Positions 11,919-22,466 of a stretch of DNA of 64,000 bases are shown here, in pieces (the stretch's first letter is position 1; every line of letters starts with the position of its first letter). The translations under genes and the position numbers were made by a program. The notes under the pieces were generated by a model. It was given only the letters and a program-made list of their open reading frames with translations, was not told the DNA's origin and searched no databases. Origin of the DNA: Costus lasius (Eukaryota > Streptophyta > Magnoliopsida > Zingiberales > Costaceae); NCBI GenBank assembly GCA_027563935.2, contig JANVAS020000203.1:6696001-6760000 (forward strand), read 5' to 3'.

Positions 11919-12689
11919 GGGAGACAGTGATGTGTTGCTAGATACCCCTCACTGATCGTGATAACGTAAGTTATCGTTACCGACATTTAGAGGAAACCCT
12001 CAGGGTCGCACAATTTGGTGATATGGCTTACTTGAGTCAGATCGTATGGACTGGATTCTTTGAGTTCAGATTAAAGGGATTTAATCTCTGATTGTAAGTG
12101 AGATCTGGTCTGATCATGTTTGATTGATTAGGACTTGAGATCGGTAAGCTTCGATCGAGAGAGGTGATGCTAGATCGGAGAGATCAAGGGCATCAGATGA
12201 TGAATGGTTAGATCATGAGCCTTGGGGGTTCAATTTGGTCTAGACCAAGTGGCTAGAGCTATTTCGGTTTGGTTTGTTGAACCAAAGCCAATTTGACATT
12301 TTGGCTTGAACCGGTTCACAATGGTGAACGCATGGTTCAATCCTAAAATGCGTTTGGGTTGAGTTGAGCGAATGGACTTGATGAGCTTCCATTTATGGAA
12401 AGTCATCAAGGGCCGGTTTCACTCACTTCAATGCCAAAAACGCATATGCGTTTGTGCTCTTCTCTTCAACGCATTCGACTTTGGTTGGGTGGTGATTGAC
12501 GAAGAGAAGGAGAGGTTGAGCAAGAGGAGCTCTCAGCCAAGAGGTTCATCATCCCCTTCCATTCGACACTTGAAGGCTTGGGTGTCTTGCTAGCACAAGA
12601 GACCGCAAGGAGTAAGCATCTTCACCTTGTGTGTGAACTTGTGGAGGAGATCTACTTTGTTCTCTTTATCCAAGCCGACTACCAAGCAT

Positions 12690-12705
12690 ATGGCGTTGGT
12701 ATGAT
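12690..12705 (+). promoter_or_regulatory. Copia A proposed first coding exon and 5' splice site (ATG GCG TTG, then GTATGAT)
   Basis: ATG-GCG-TTG is followed by GTATGA, a good plant donor (GT at 12699-12700). The same string is kept in all five LTR subfamilies with synonymous third-base changes in the Ala codon (GCG, GCT, GCA) and Leu or Met as third codon. Unspliced, the frame gives only four codons and then TGA. Spliced to 14675 it enters gag in frame. No RNA evidence is available, so this is inference. Confidence 0.55.
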
Positions 12706-12842
12706 TTTTATCTCAATCTATTCAATCGATTATAGTTGAACATATGGTATGCAAATGATCTTGCGACCCTTGCTTCCGCTTGCATATTTTACATTAGCGC
12801 CATGCTTAGGGTTTTGCCCCCTTATGATTAGGGGTTCCCACA

Positions 12843-14695
12843 ATTGGTATCAGAGCTAGGCTCTATGCATGCTATTATGTTTGCTGATGTGATCCTCATG
12901 TTGCGCTTACTTTTACTTGAGGCATGCTTTGCTTACATGAAGTTGCGCTTGTATCATGCTTTGCTTACATGAAGTTGCGCTTGTATCATGCTTTGCTTAT
13001 ATGAAGTATGCGCTCCCCCTTGAAGGGGACCCCCTAAAGTTTGCGCTCCCCCTTGAAGGGGACCCCCTTAGATCTAAGGGTTATATGCAAGCATGTTGTT
13101 TGTTTGTATGATTGCGCATGTTCTAAGGTTTTTCTAAAACTTACATCTTGCGCGCTTGATTAGATCTAAGGTGCCACTACATTAAACCCTTAGATGGGTT
13201 GATGAGGTTGAAGTCACCACTAGGTTAGATCCAAGTCTGATCAGACCATCTGACAGCTCAGATGGGTTAACCTGATAGCACCTATGCGCAAGCACAAGGT
13301 GGCTATAGGTTGACTGCATCTAGGGCGTGTAGCGAGGTCTGGTTGAGACACTACTGAACACACTTGAGTTAGGCCCGGGGTCACACCCGCTTGCCAAAAC
13401 TCATGGGGGTAGTTCAGCCCTTGGCGCATGCATGGTTGACCATTAGGTCAACTCGGGTCAGTTAGGACTCGGTGCATGCAAGGGCAAAGGATCTAACTAG
13501 ATGGATGAGTGGATCCCCATCAATGGACCATTGTAAGGTTGTAGGGCTCATAAGGAAATTAAAATTGATGCCATGGGGTTTTCAAAAACTTTTAATTTCA
13601 AGATGATTGGATCACATGTTGATTGAACCATATGCTTGTTTATTTAGTCTTATGTGGGTTGCCCAATTGTGTGCTGTGCTGGGGCCTGCGTGCCTGGACT
13701 TAAAAATTGTAAATTAATTTGTGATCTGCGAATCACATTGTACTTAATTTATAATATGTTGTTGACCTGCGAGTCAACCTTGTCTAGATAGATCAAATGT
13801 ACTTTGATTAGACAAGAACAAAGGCACACATCCAAGAGGGGCATTCACCTGGTGGTGCACCTGAGGTGCTCTTGGCGCTAGGGCACTGGGTTGGACCAGA
13901 TGAGATGCAATGAAGCTCAAGTGAAGACTTAAGTTATATTAAGGTCTTACTAGGGTTCATGGGCTTTTACCACATAAGATCATGCTTTCTACTTATTGCT
14001 AATAATTAGAATTGCATATTTATGTTTATCTTCTGCTATAGCCATAGGACATGCCTGATAGTAAGAAGATAAAAGACCGTTAAAATCCAACGCTAACATA
14101 TCAAGCTCGTAAGCCTTCTGACGCGAAACCTCACCTTTCTGACTATCGTTGGAGCCGTGTTGAACCCACTCAGTGGGCACGTCCATCTATCTTCAGACGG
14201 TGCTGGATTTCACCTGCGTGTTACAGAGTTGGGATTTATCCCCTCTCGTTGCTCAGCATAGCACGTGGTGGTCCAGGGAGTAGGTCAGGTCAGCTTGACC
14301 ATGTAGACTACATATGTGGCGCATATGGTAGCACATGGAGGCAGCCATCTCTGGGATCAGAGACTGTGTTGCACCAACTCAGTTGGCACAGTCTGCTGGA
14401 TTGCCAAGATGAAGGGGAATCGCACGGGTTGGCGATTGGCTGGGACAGCCTACCAGAAACTAGTGCTTGTCATCTCTGTGCATCTTATCTCGCCTGAGCG
14501 GGACGCGGAGACCAAGTATGAAATCTGGATCCCATCTCACTAAAAGAGTGTTTACTCTTTCGGACTGTTTACTGGATTTTTCAGTCAGACAAAATAGTGA
14601 GAAAAGAATCTTTCTTAAGTCCTGGATTGATTCTGAAACATTGATACTGACCTTGCTGTTCTTGCTTGTTGTAGATTCCTGCAGCAACGAACACC
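12843..14695 (+). other. Copia A primer-binding site and 1.85-kb leader
   Basis: ATTGGTATCAGAGC (12843-12856) is the tRNA-Met primer site. Then come a 32-bp tandem repeat (two full copies and one partial, about 12923-13006) and two copies of a GCGCTCCCCCTTGAAGGGG hairpin unit (about 13010-13070) that resembles the LTR 3' end of other subfamilies. Two 13-bp palindromes, CCCACTCAGTGGG (14165-14177) and CCAACTCAGTTGG (14374-14386), are conserved in all four full-length copies. The leader ends with a branch-site-like TACTGAC, a T-rich tract and TTGTAG (AG at 14673-14674), a plausible 3' splice site. The tRNA-like hairpin found in Copia C, E and F is missing here. No long ORF in the leader is conserved. 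Confidence 0.8.
14675..14695 (+). promoter_or_regulatory. Copia A proposed second exon start after 3' splice site
   Basis: After TTGTAG the codons read I-P-A-A-T-N-T and then the ATG at 14696. The codon just upstream in this frame is TAG, so the open frame starts exactly at the proposed acceptor. Joined to 12690-12698 it is in frame. The nearby alternative acceptor CTGCAG would put a stop codon in frame. Confidence 0.5.
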
Positions 14696-17600
14696 ATGAG
14701 CTTCAATGTGCGATCCCTACTGGAAAGGGAGAAGTTTGCTGGGCCGAACTTCTCTGACTGGTTCGGACACCTTAAGATTGTTCTTAAGGCAGAGAGGAAA
14801 CTGTATGTCCTCGAGACGGCGATACCGCCGCAGCCCGCTCCGAACGCCGCAAGGGCGGTTCGGGAAGCCTACGAAAAGCACGTCAATGATAGCATTGATG
14901 TCGCTTGCCTGATGCTAGCGTCTATGACGCCACCGCTGCAGCGTCAGCATGAGGATATGTCGGCTATAGAAATTATAGCGAACCTCAAGATGCTATATGC
15001 TGCACAGGCGAGGACTGAGCGCTATAATCTGACGAAGCTCTTCTTTCAGAGCAAACTGGCTGAGGGGAGCCCAGTGGGAGCTCACGTGCTCAAGATGATT
15101 GGGCACAAGGAGGCTCTAGAGAAACTGGGGCATACCGTCAACCAGGAGCTTGCTGTGGACATTATTCTGCAGTCTCTTCCGCCCTCTTTCGATGCGTTCA
15201 TTATTAACTTTAATATGAACAAGATCGATTGTACGCCGGCAGAGCTGCTGAATATGCTCTTGACCACTGAGGAAACTCTGAAGGGTAAGCCTTCAACCTC
15301 TGTCTTGATGGTTCCTTCTAGGAACAAGAAGAAGGGGAAGAAGGGCAAGGGCCCTATCAAGAATTACAGCAAGGCCCTGAAACAGAAGGTGAAGCGGTCG
15401 AAGGACAACAGGTGTTTCCACTGTGGCCAGCTGGGTCACTGGAAAAAGGACTGTAAAGCGCTCCAAGGAGATAAGAGGGGAAGCATCGCTTCTGGCTCAG
15501 GTATATATGTGACTGAGGTCATGTTATCTTCTTCTACTATATCATGGGTGTTGGACACTGCATGTGGAGTTCACATTTGTTCAAATGTGCAGGAACTCAA
15601 GAGAAGAAGGCAGGTGGGACAGCATGAGGTAGACCTACGAGTTGGAAACGGGGCACGGGTTGCTGCTGTTGCTGTAGGAGACTATTTCATTTCTTTACCA
15701 TCTGGCGTTGTATTAGAATTAAACAATTGTTATTTTGTACCGAGTATTACCAAGAATATTATCTCTATTCCTGCTCTTGTCAGGAAAGGATTTGCCTTTG
15801 AATGCAATATTTCAAAGTGTGTTTTATCTCATGATAATATTGTGTATGCAACTGGTTCAATTAACAATGGGTTATACATGTTGGACATGGAAAATTCTAT
15901 ACAAAACATTGATAATAAGAAAGCCAAGTATGCTGATGACAGCACCTTGTTATGGCATAGTCGTTTAGGCCATATAAACGAGAAGCGCATTAAGCGGTTG
16001 CATGAACATGGACTGCTGGGATCATTCTCCTATGTGGAGATTGATACATGCAAAGCTTGTTTGATGGGTAAAATGACGAAGTCTCCTTTTCCTCACAAAG
16101 GTCAAAGGGCTTCGGGTTTACTTGACCTTATACACAGTGATGTGTGTGGGCCTTTTAGTAAACATGCCAGAGGTGGCTATCAGTACTTCATTACCTTTAC
16201 TGATGATTTCAGTAGGTATGGGTATGTCTATTTAATGAGACATAAAAGTGAATCTTTTGACAAATTCAAAGAGTTCAAAAATGAAGTACAAAATCAGCTA
16301 GGCCGAAATATCAAGGCACTTCGTTCTGATCGACGTGGTGAATACCTGAGTCATGGATTTACTGACTATCTGAAGGAGTGTGGGATTATCTCACAGCTCA
16401 CTCCGCCAGGAACACCGCAATGGAATGGTGTGTCCGAGAGGAGAAATAGAACGTTACTAGACATGGTTCGTTCTATGATGAGTCAGGCCACTCTTCCATA
16501 TTCCTTTTGGGGTTTTGCACTGGAAACAGCTGCAAAGGTACTAAACCGAGTGCCATCCAAGGCAGTTTTAAAGACGCCATATGAGTTATGGTATGGAAAA
16601 CAGCCTAGCTTGACATTTATCAGGATCTGGGGTTGCGAGGCTTATGTCAAAAAGCTCGCCTCTGGGAAACTGGAGAGCAGATCTGAGAAATGTATCTTTG
16701 TCGGTTACCCTAAGGAAACTAAGGGTTATTATTTCTACGATCCCAAAGAGAACAAGGTTTTTGTTGCTCGGACGGCCATATTTCTTGAGAAGGAGTTTCT
16801 TCTGCAAGAGGCCAGTGGGAGAGAAATAAAGCTGGATGAGAATTCAGAGGAAGGACAAAGTAGTCAAGCAGAGTTGGATGTGCCTGAGCTGGTAGATCAG
16901 GTTACTGAACAACCTGAGGCTCAGATATCACGGGAACCGCGAAGATCGGGTAGGATCCGTCGACAGCCTGAGCGCTATGACGGAGTCTACATCATTGATA
17001 ATGATGAACCCCTAACTTATGCGGATGCGGTCAGTGGACCGGAATCAGCTAGATGGCTTGAAGCTATGCGAGCCGAGATGGACTCCATGTCAGATAACCA
17101 AGTCTGGGATTTGGTTGATCCGCCTCCGGGAGTAATCCCTATAGGCTGTAAATGGATCTTCAAGAAGAAGATTGACATGGACGGTAACGTGGTTACCTAT
17201 AAAGGTAGGCTAGTTGCGAAAGGTTTCAAACAAATCTACGGGATAGATTATGATGAAACTTTCTCTCCTGTAGCCATGTTTAAGTCTATTCGGATTCTTT
17301 TCGCGATAGCAGCATATTACGACTATGAGATCTGGCAAATGGATGTGAAGACAGCTTTCCTTAATGGAAATCTGGATGAGGATGTGTATATGACACAACC
17401 GGAAGGTTTCACTAATCCAGCAGATCGTCATAAAATATGCAAGTTAAGGAAGTCCATTTATGGACTTAAACAAGCATCAAGAAGCTGGAATATTCGTTTT
17501 GATGAATCAATCTCTGAGTTTGGTTTCATCAAGAACGAAGATGACCCGTGTGTATATAAGAGGTTTAGTGGGAGCGTGATTACATTCCTAATCCTCTACG

Positions 17601-18580
17601 TCGATGATATCTTGATCATTGGAAATGATATTCCTGAACTGCATGCTGTTAAGGCATGGTTAGGAAAATGTTTCCAGATGAAAGATCTAGGAGAAGCAGC
17701 CTATGTATTAGGTGTCAAGATCTACAGGGATAGATCTAAGAGGCTTCTCGGGCTGTGCCAGAGTACTTACATCGATAAAGTCCTGGAGAGATTCCATTTA
17801 GAGAATTCTAAACGTGGATATCTTCCAGTCAGACATGGTCTGAATCTTTCAAAGAGTTAGTGTCCACAAACACAGACTGAGAAAGATGAAATGGACAATA
17901 CGCCTTATGCTTCGGCTATTGGGTCCATTATGTATGCGATGTTGTGTACTCGCCCAGACGTCGCTTACGGGTTAAGCGTGACCAGTCGATTCCAAAGTAA
18001 TCCAGGATTGGCGCACTGGATTGCAGTCAAGAACATCTTAAAATATCTGCGGAGGACCAAAGATATGTTCTTGATATATGGTGGTCAGGAAGAACTCAGT
18101 ATAGAGGGATATACTGATGCTTCGTTCCAGTCGGACCAGGATGATTTCCGATCGCAATCAGGCTATGTTTTTAGCTTGAATGGTGGAGCAGTGGTGTGGA
18201 AGAGCTTCAAACAGTCAACTGTTGCTGATTCCACAACAGAAGCCGAGTATGTTGCAGCCTCGGAAGCATCCAAGGAGGCAGTGTGGATTCGTAAGTTCGT
18301 GAGAGAACTTGGTGTCGTTCCTTCGAGTGCAGATCCTTTGGTTATCTTCTGTGATAACACTGGTGCTATAGCACAAGCAAAGGAACCACGGTCGCACCAG
18401 AAGTCCAAGCACATACAGAGACGGTTTCACTTGATCCGGGAGATCATTGATCGAGGCGAGATCAAGATTTGCAAGGTTCATACAGATGACAATCTGGCAG
18501 ACCCGCTTACCAAGCCTCTGGCGCAGCAGAAGCATGAGAAGCACTGTAATAATATGGGTTTGAGATTTCTCAACCATTAG
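14696..18580 (+). pseudogene. Copia A gag-pol polyprotein, one nonsense codon
   Basis: It has about 1,294 codons in one frame, interrupted only by TAG at 17858-17860 where the sister copies have CAG (Gln). Domains: Gag (residues about 1-235); CCHC knuckle CFHCGQLGHWKKDC (about 239-252); protease WVLDTACGVHIC (Asp about 286); integrase zinc region (HSRLGH...CKACLMGK, about 419-455) and core D, D, E (IHSDVCGPF about 479, LRSDR about 544, NGVSERRN about 580); RT (CKWIFKKK about 818, catalytic YVDD about 966-969); RNase H (TDASFQSD about 1140, TEAEYVAA about 1182, FCDNTGAIA about 1218). LRSDRRGEY has Arg where the sisters have Gly. The stop lies between RT and RNase H, so RNase H would not be made. 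Confidence 0.95.
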
Positions 18581-18600
18581 ATTAAGTGCAAGTGGGAGAT
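18581..18600 (+). promoter_or_regulatory. Copia A polypurine tract
   Basis: AAGTGGGAGAT directly precedes the 3' LTR, and the same tract occurs before the 3' LTR of Copia C and F and (reverse complement) E. It is the expected primer for plus-strand DNA synthesis. Confidence 0.8.
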
Positions 18601-20301
18601 TGTTGGGGTATGCCCTTAAGGCTAATGTTTGAGGCCTTGGGATTGTATAAGTATCATGTAATAAACTCTTAAGTTTATAATAAGGCATGGTTGTTATTCA
18701 GGTTGTTACCTTGTCTGCTGTAATAAGTGTACTTCTGAATAATGTCTCAAAGCTGTTCAGCTAGGCTGACAGGCTATAAGTCCTTAGTCGAGATATCTTG
18801 GTGAACATGAGACAGCCTTGATATGATGGAGACTAATATGAGTGCTAATCATATAGGATGCTTCGAGCATGGAATAAGATGTAGACTCATGGGTACATTG
18901 GATGTACTGGACAGACCCTACTGGGATATTGCATTGCTTGTCACAATGTGAATGATCCCTGTAAGCAGCAAGTGGCACATGTCCTTTGACTTGAGATCAC
19001 TTGTGTTTCTAAATGATGATTGTCATTGTTTTGAGGTAGTTCAATATCATTTGAAATATAATGATTATAGACTATCTTGGATGGTGAGCTTGAATCAGGT
19101 TAGGGCACTAGTGATAGATAAAGGATTGCCGTCTCCTTGTTTAAGGAGTGTGGTGTTCTAAGGGCCCCCCTATATGAGATGATTGAGATAGTGTATGGCC
19201 ATACCCAGATGACTATGTGCATCTGATATAATCATGCTCATCGTATTGGAGTTACAAGCTTGACCCGCTTGTCCAATAAGAACATCCAGTGGCAAAGGAC
19301 ACATGTATGCCTTGTGAATTGAGTCACACTTGTGCTATGGTTTGGGAGTAGTCTTGGAAGACTCTTTCCTTTATATCGGGAGACAGTGATGTGTTGCTAG
19401 ATACCCCTCACTGATCGTGATAACGTAAGTTATCGTTACCGACATTTAGAGGAAACCCTCAGGGTCGCACAATTTGGTGATATGGCTTACTTGAGTCAGA
19501 TCGTATGGACTGGATTCTTTGAGTTCAGATTAAAGGGATTTAATCTCTGATTGTAAGTGAGATCTGGTCTGATCATGTTTGATTGATTAGGACTTGAGAT
19601 CGGTAAGCTTCGATCGAGAGAGGTGATGCTAGATCGGAGAGATCAAGGGCATCAGATGATGAATGGTTAGATCATGAGCCTTGGGGGTTCAATTTGGTCT
19701 AGACCAAGTGGCTAGAGCTATTTCGGTTTGGTTTGTTGAACCAAAGCCGATTTGACATTTTGGCTTGAACCGGTTCACAATGGTGAACGCATGGTTCAAT
19801 CCTAAAATGCGTTTGGGTTGAGTTGAGCGAATGGACTTGATGAGCTTCCATTTATGGAAAGTCATCAAGGGCCGGTTTCACTCACTTCAATGCCAAAAAC
19901 GCATATGCGTTTGCGCTCTTCTCTTCAACGCATTCGACTTTGGTTGGGTGGTGATTGACGAAGAGAAGGAGAGGTTGAGCAAGAGGAGCTCTCAGCCAAG
20001 AGGTTCATCATCCCCTTCCATTCGACACTTGAAGGCTTGGGTGTCTTGCTAGCACAAGAGACCGCAAGGAGTAAGCATCTTCACCTTGTGTGTGAACTTG
20101 TGGAGGAGATCTACTTTGTTCTCTTTATCCAAGCCGACTACCAAGCATATGGCGTTGGTATGATTTTTATCTCAATCTATTCAATCGATTATAGTTGAAC
20201 ATATGGTATGCAAATGATCTTGCGACCCTTGCTTCCGCTTGCATATTTTACATTAGCGCCATGCTTAGGGTTTTGCCACCTTATGATTAGGGGTTCCTAC
20301 A
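18601..20301 (+). repeat. Copia A 3' LTR
   Basis: 1701 bp, ending GGGGTTCCTACA, followed by the TSD ACAGC. Differences from the 5' LTR seen by eye are few (for example the last CCTACA versus CCCACA, and GCCACC versus GCCCCC near the end). Confidence 0.95.
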
Positions 20302-20524
20302 ACAGCTTTATTACCGCATCAAATTTACTGATGGTGAGGAGGCCTGGCTTCCCGAGGCTGAGCTTGCTAGGTCCGCACCCGAGCTTCTCCAAGGGTACAG
20401 AGATAATTCTCCAGAGGAGAATTTTTCCCACCCCGGGAGAGCTGATGTGGGACCAAAGCAGGATCTTCGGAGGTCCACCCGGGTCCGAAAGAAGCCCTCT
20501 CGGTATGGCTATCCTAGCCATTAG
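20302..20524 (+). pseudogene. Gypsy A pol C-terminus (chromodomain-like tail), reading into the 3' LTR
   Basis: After the duplicated ACAGC (20302-20306), the pol frame resumes at 20307 as LYYRIKFTDGEEAWLPEAEL, then SAPELLQGY, and crosses the LTR border at 20443 to end at TAG (20522-20524) after a basic tail (RRSTRVRKKPSRYGYPSH). With the upstream part (HDSEIEAILEDQTRLTPDEVQ) it has the outline of a chromodomain: an E-x-I-L-D start, a Y-x-I-K-[FW] strand and an acidic-Trp region. The match to the canonical domain is weak, so 'chromodomain-like' is inference. Confidence 0.75.
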
Positions 20525-22210
20525 ATATGGCTTCCTTAGGACCCCCTTTTTGTTGCTTATTTTGTCTTAGACTAGGGTGCATCATATGGTAGGTTAGATC
20601 CACCCTCCCATTACACCATGTAGTTACATGCCTAGGATCCGCCACTTATGTATAGTAGGTTAGTGCATGAAATTAATGTAATAGTATAGGTCAACTCCAT
20701 TCTTGGAATGCAAGTCAAAATCAGGTCAAGACAACTCCAAGAGATGCCATGGGCCATCAGCCCAACTCATGAAGAAATCAGCCCACCCCAATGGATCAAC
20801 ACCACAAGCATCCCAAATTCCACCATCCTAGTTGGCAGCCATGTGGAGTTGCCTTCATCTCTAATCAAGTCAAGGAGCAGCCAGCTCAATGACCTATTTC
20901 AGCTCAACATGCGCCAGCCATCAAAGTCAAGGGGCAGCTTGAAACAATGCCCACTTCAGTCCATCATGCGCCAGCCCCCAAAGTCAAGGAGCAGCCTGCA
21001 CTTTGCAACAACTCCAGTCCCTTCAAGTGCCAGCCGCCCATGCCAATTTGCAGCCTGCAATGTCAGCCATCAGCAGCCTCTTCAGTCCACTCTCATCTCA
21101 GATTTCGAGTTTACTAACCTGCTGAAGACTCCAAAGTTCAAACTCCAAACAACCACCCATTTGGAAGAAGTGATCAGCCCATTGAGTTGTCTACATCATG
21201 CTTGCTTGTGTGACTTGTTTTGAGCTTAGGGAGATAACCGTTGGAGACTCCCCTATATGATGTAGTCCTCTTGTAAAGTGAACTTCTTAGTGTTGAATGA
21301 AATTTCAAATTCTGAAGTGTGTCTTCAACTGGTGTGTGTCACCTAACCCCTCTCATCCTTCCAACCCTTGCCGAGAGCCCCCTTTCCATCCCCTCTTGCT
21401 CTTCCACCTTCTTCCACCATATGCGCTTGTCTTGAAGATGGGAGCTCACGCCACTTCCTCCCTCTAGCCTTGAAGAGCCTTCAATCAAGAGGAGGAGCTG
21501 GACACATTCGAGACTCAAGAAGGTGCCATCAACTCCATGCCGAGAACAAGCCACCCCCACTTTAGCTAAGTCCTCTTCCCCTTTGGGTCATTGTTCTTTG
21601 TTACTTGTTGTTGTGGTTCTTTGATACTTGTTGGACAGCCCCTTTGCACTCACGCTTGCTTTCTGCAGGAGGCGCAAGGCCATGGGATGACAAGCAAGCT
21701 ATCCCCTCTTCTCTTCCCCTAAGCCTAGATAGTCTAAACTATGTTAACAAGGGAATTTGGAGTCTAGCCTCCCCCTTGATTGTCTTGTGTATTGGCCTCT
21801 TAATATTATTTTCAAAATTCACCCACGCATGTGTGGGATGCTGCAATGACATGTGTGTAAGCTCATAGGGCCCTACTTCGTGAGATTCAACCATTGGACC
21901 GGTGAAGAACGGGAAGGTCACCCTTTCTATTCTCAAAGGGTGCAAGGTGAGTTCCTCCCCTAGAGTAGCTTTATTGCTTATGGTAGAACCGCATGCTAGG
22001 TCTAATTGAGGTTATAGAATCGCATGATAAGTTTTGTCAAATTTCATTTTATCTAGAAGTGCATGCTAGGTTAGTTTCGGTTTTCACTACTACTTACTAA
22101 ACAAGCTAGTTTCAAACTACGATAGCTCAAGGGGTTTACTAAGTATACTTATTTATCAAAATGATTTCGAAGCGCGTTGTTTGAATGTTGCATGCTTGGT
22201 GATCCCATCA
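20443..22210 (+). repeat. Gypsy A 3' LTR
   Basis: 1768 bp, matching 4793-6560. It ends GATCCCATCA and is followed by GTTCC and the Athila-like gag. Confidence 0.93.
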
Positions 22211-22466
22211 GTTCCATTGGTTATGGTTTAAGGAAATTTCTTCAAATAGGGTGAAAGCTTCTTCAATGGTCTTGCCCATGAGGGCTCCTCTTGCAGCAGC
22301 AACGACGATTAAATGGGTATTATAAAATAGACCATAATAAAATGTATGAATTAAAACCCAATTTTCAAGGCTATGGTGAGGGCACTTCCATTGTAAATCA
22401 TTGAATCGCTCCCATGCCTTGCTGAATGATTCTCCATCCTTCTGTTTAAAGCTTGTTATTTGATTT
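22211..22466 (-). pseudogene. Athila-like gag, block 2 (central gag domain)
   Basis: On the minus strand this reads as the core of an Athila-type gag: QITSFKQKDGESFSKAWERF, NDLQWKCPHHSLENWVL, HTFYYGLFYNTHLIVVAAAR, GALMGKTIEEAFTLFEEISL, ending NHNQWN at the Gypsy A junction. It is open throughout. The right end is the insertion site of solo LTR B (TSD GATTT at 22462-22466), and the frame continues at 33316-33354 (RN of QLRNQITS is restored when the insert is removed). Confidence 0.88.

Larger units (their letters stand above)
11142..12842 (+). repeat. Copia A 5' LTR
   Basis: It runs TGTTGGGGTATGCC...GGGGTTCCCACA. Features conserved with the other subfamilies include the 12-bp palindrome GTATGGCCATAC (11734-11745), the inverted repeat GATAACGTAAGTTATC (11960-11975), the block AGAGGAA...CAGGGTCGCAC (about 11989-12011), TTGCTAGCACAAG (12587-12599) and ATGGCGTTGGTATGAT (12690-12705), the proposed first coding exon and splice donor. 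Confidence 0.95.
11142..20301 (+). mobile_element. Copia A: full-length Ty1/Copia element inside Gypsy A pol
   Basis: The two LTRs are of equal length (11142-12842 and 18601-20301, 1701 bp). The 5-bp TSD ACAGC is perfect (11137-11141 and 20302-20306). It interrupts the Gypsy A pol frame exactly between the VQ and LYYR codons. Order of parts: LTR, primer site, 1.85-kb leader, gag-pol, purine tract, LTR. The LTRs differ at only a handful of positions seen by eye, so the insertion is recent. The domain order protease-integrase-RT-RNase H defines it as Copia. I do not assign a named lineage. Confidence 0.96.
4793..22210 (+). mobile_element. Gypsy A: complete Ty3/Gypsy element split by Copia A
   Basis: The two LTRs are equal in length (4793-6560 and 20443-22210, 1768 bp) and both run TGATGTGGG...GATCCCATCA. 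The flanks are TTTCC and GTTCC, a TSD with one mismatch, and removing the element restores the Athila-like gag frame. Removing Copia A and its duplicated ACAGC leaves about 8.25 kb. A tRNA-Met-type primer site follows the 5' LTR and a purine-rich tract (CGGGAGAGC) precedes the 3' LTR. By eye I found only two LTR differences (4998 versus 20648, and 5521 versus 21171), so insertion was recent. The chromodomain-like tail suggests a chromovirus, but the lineage is uncertain. Confidence 0.93.
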
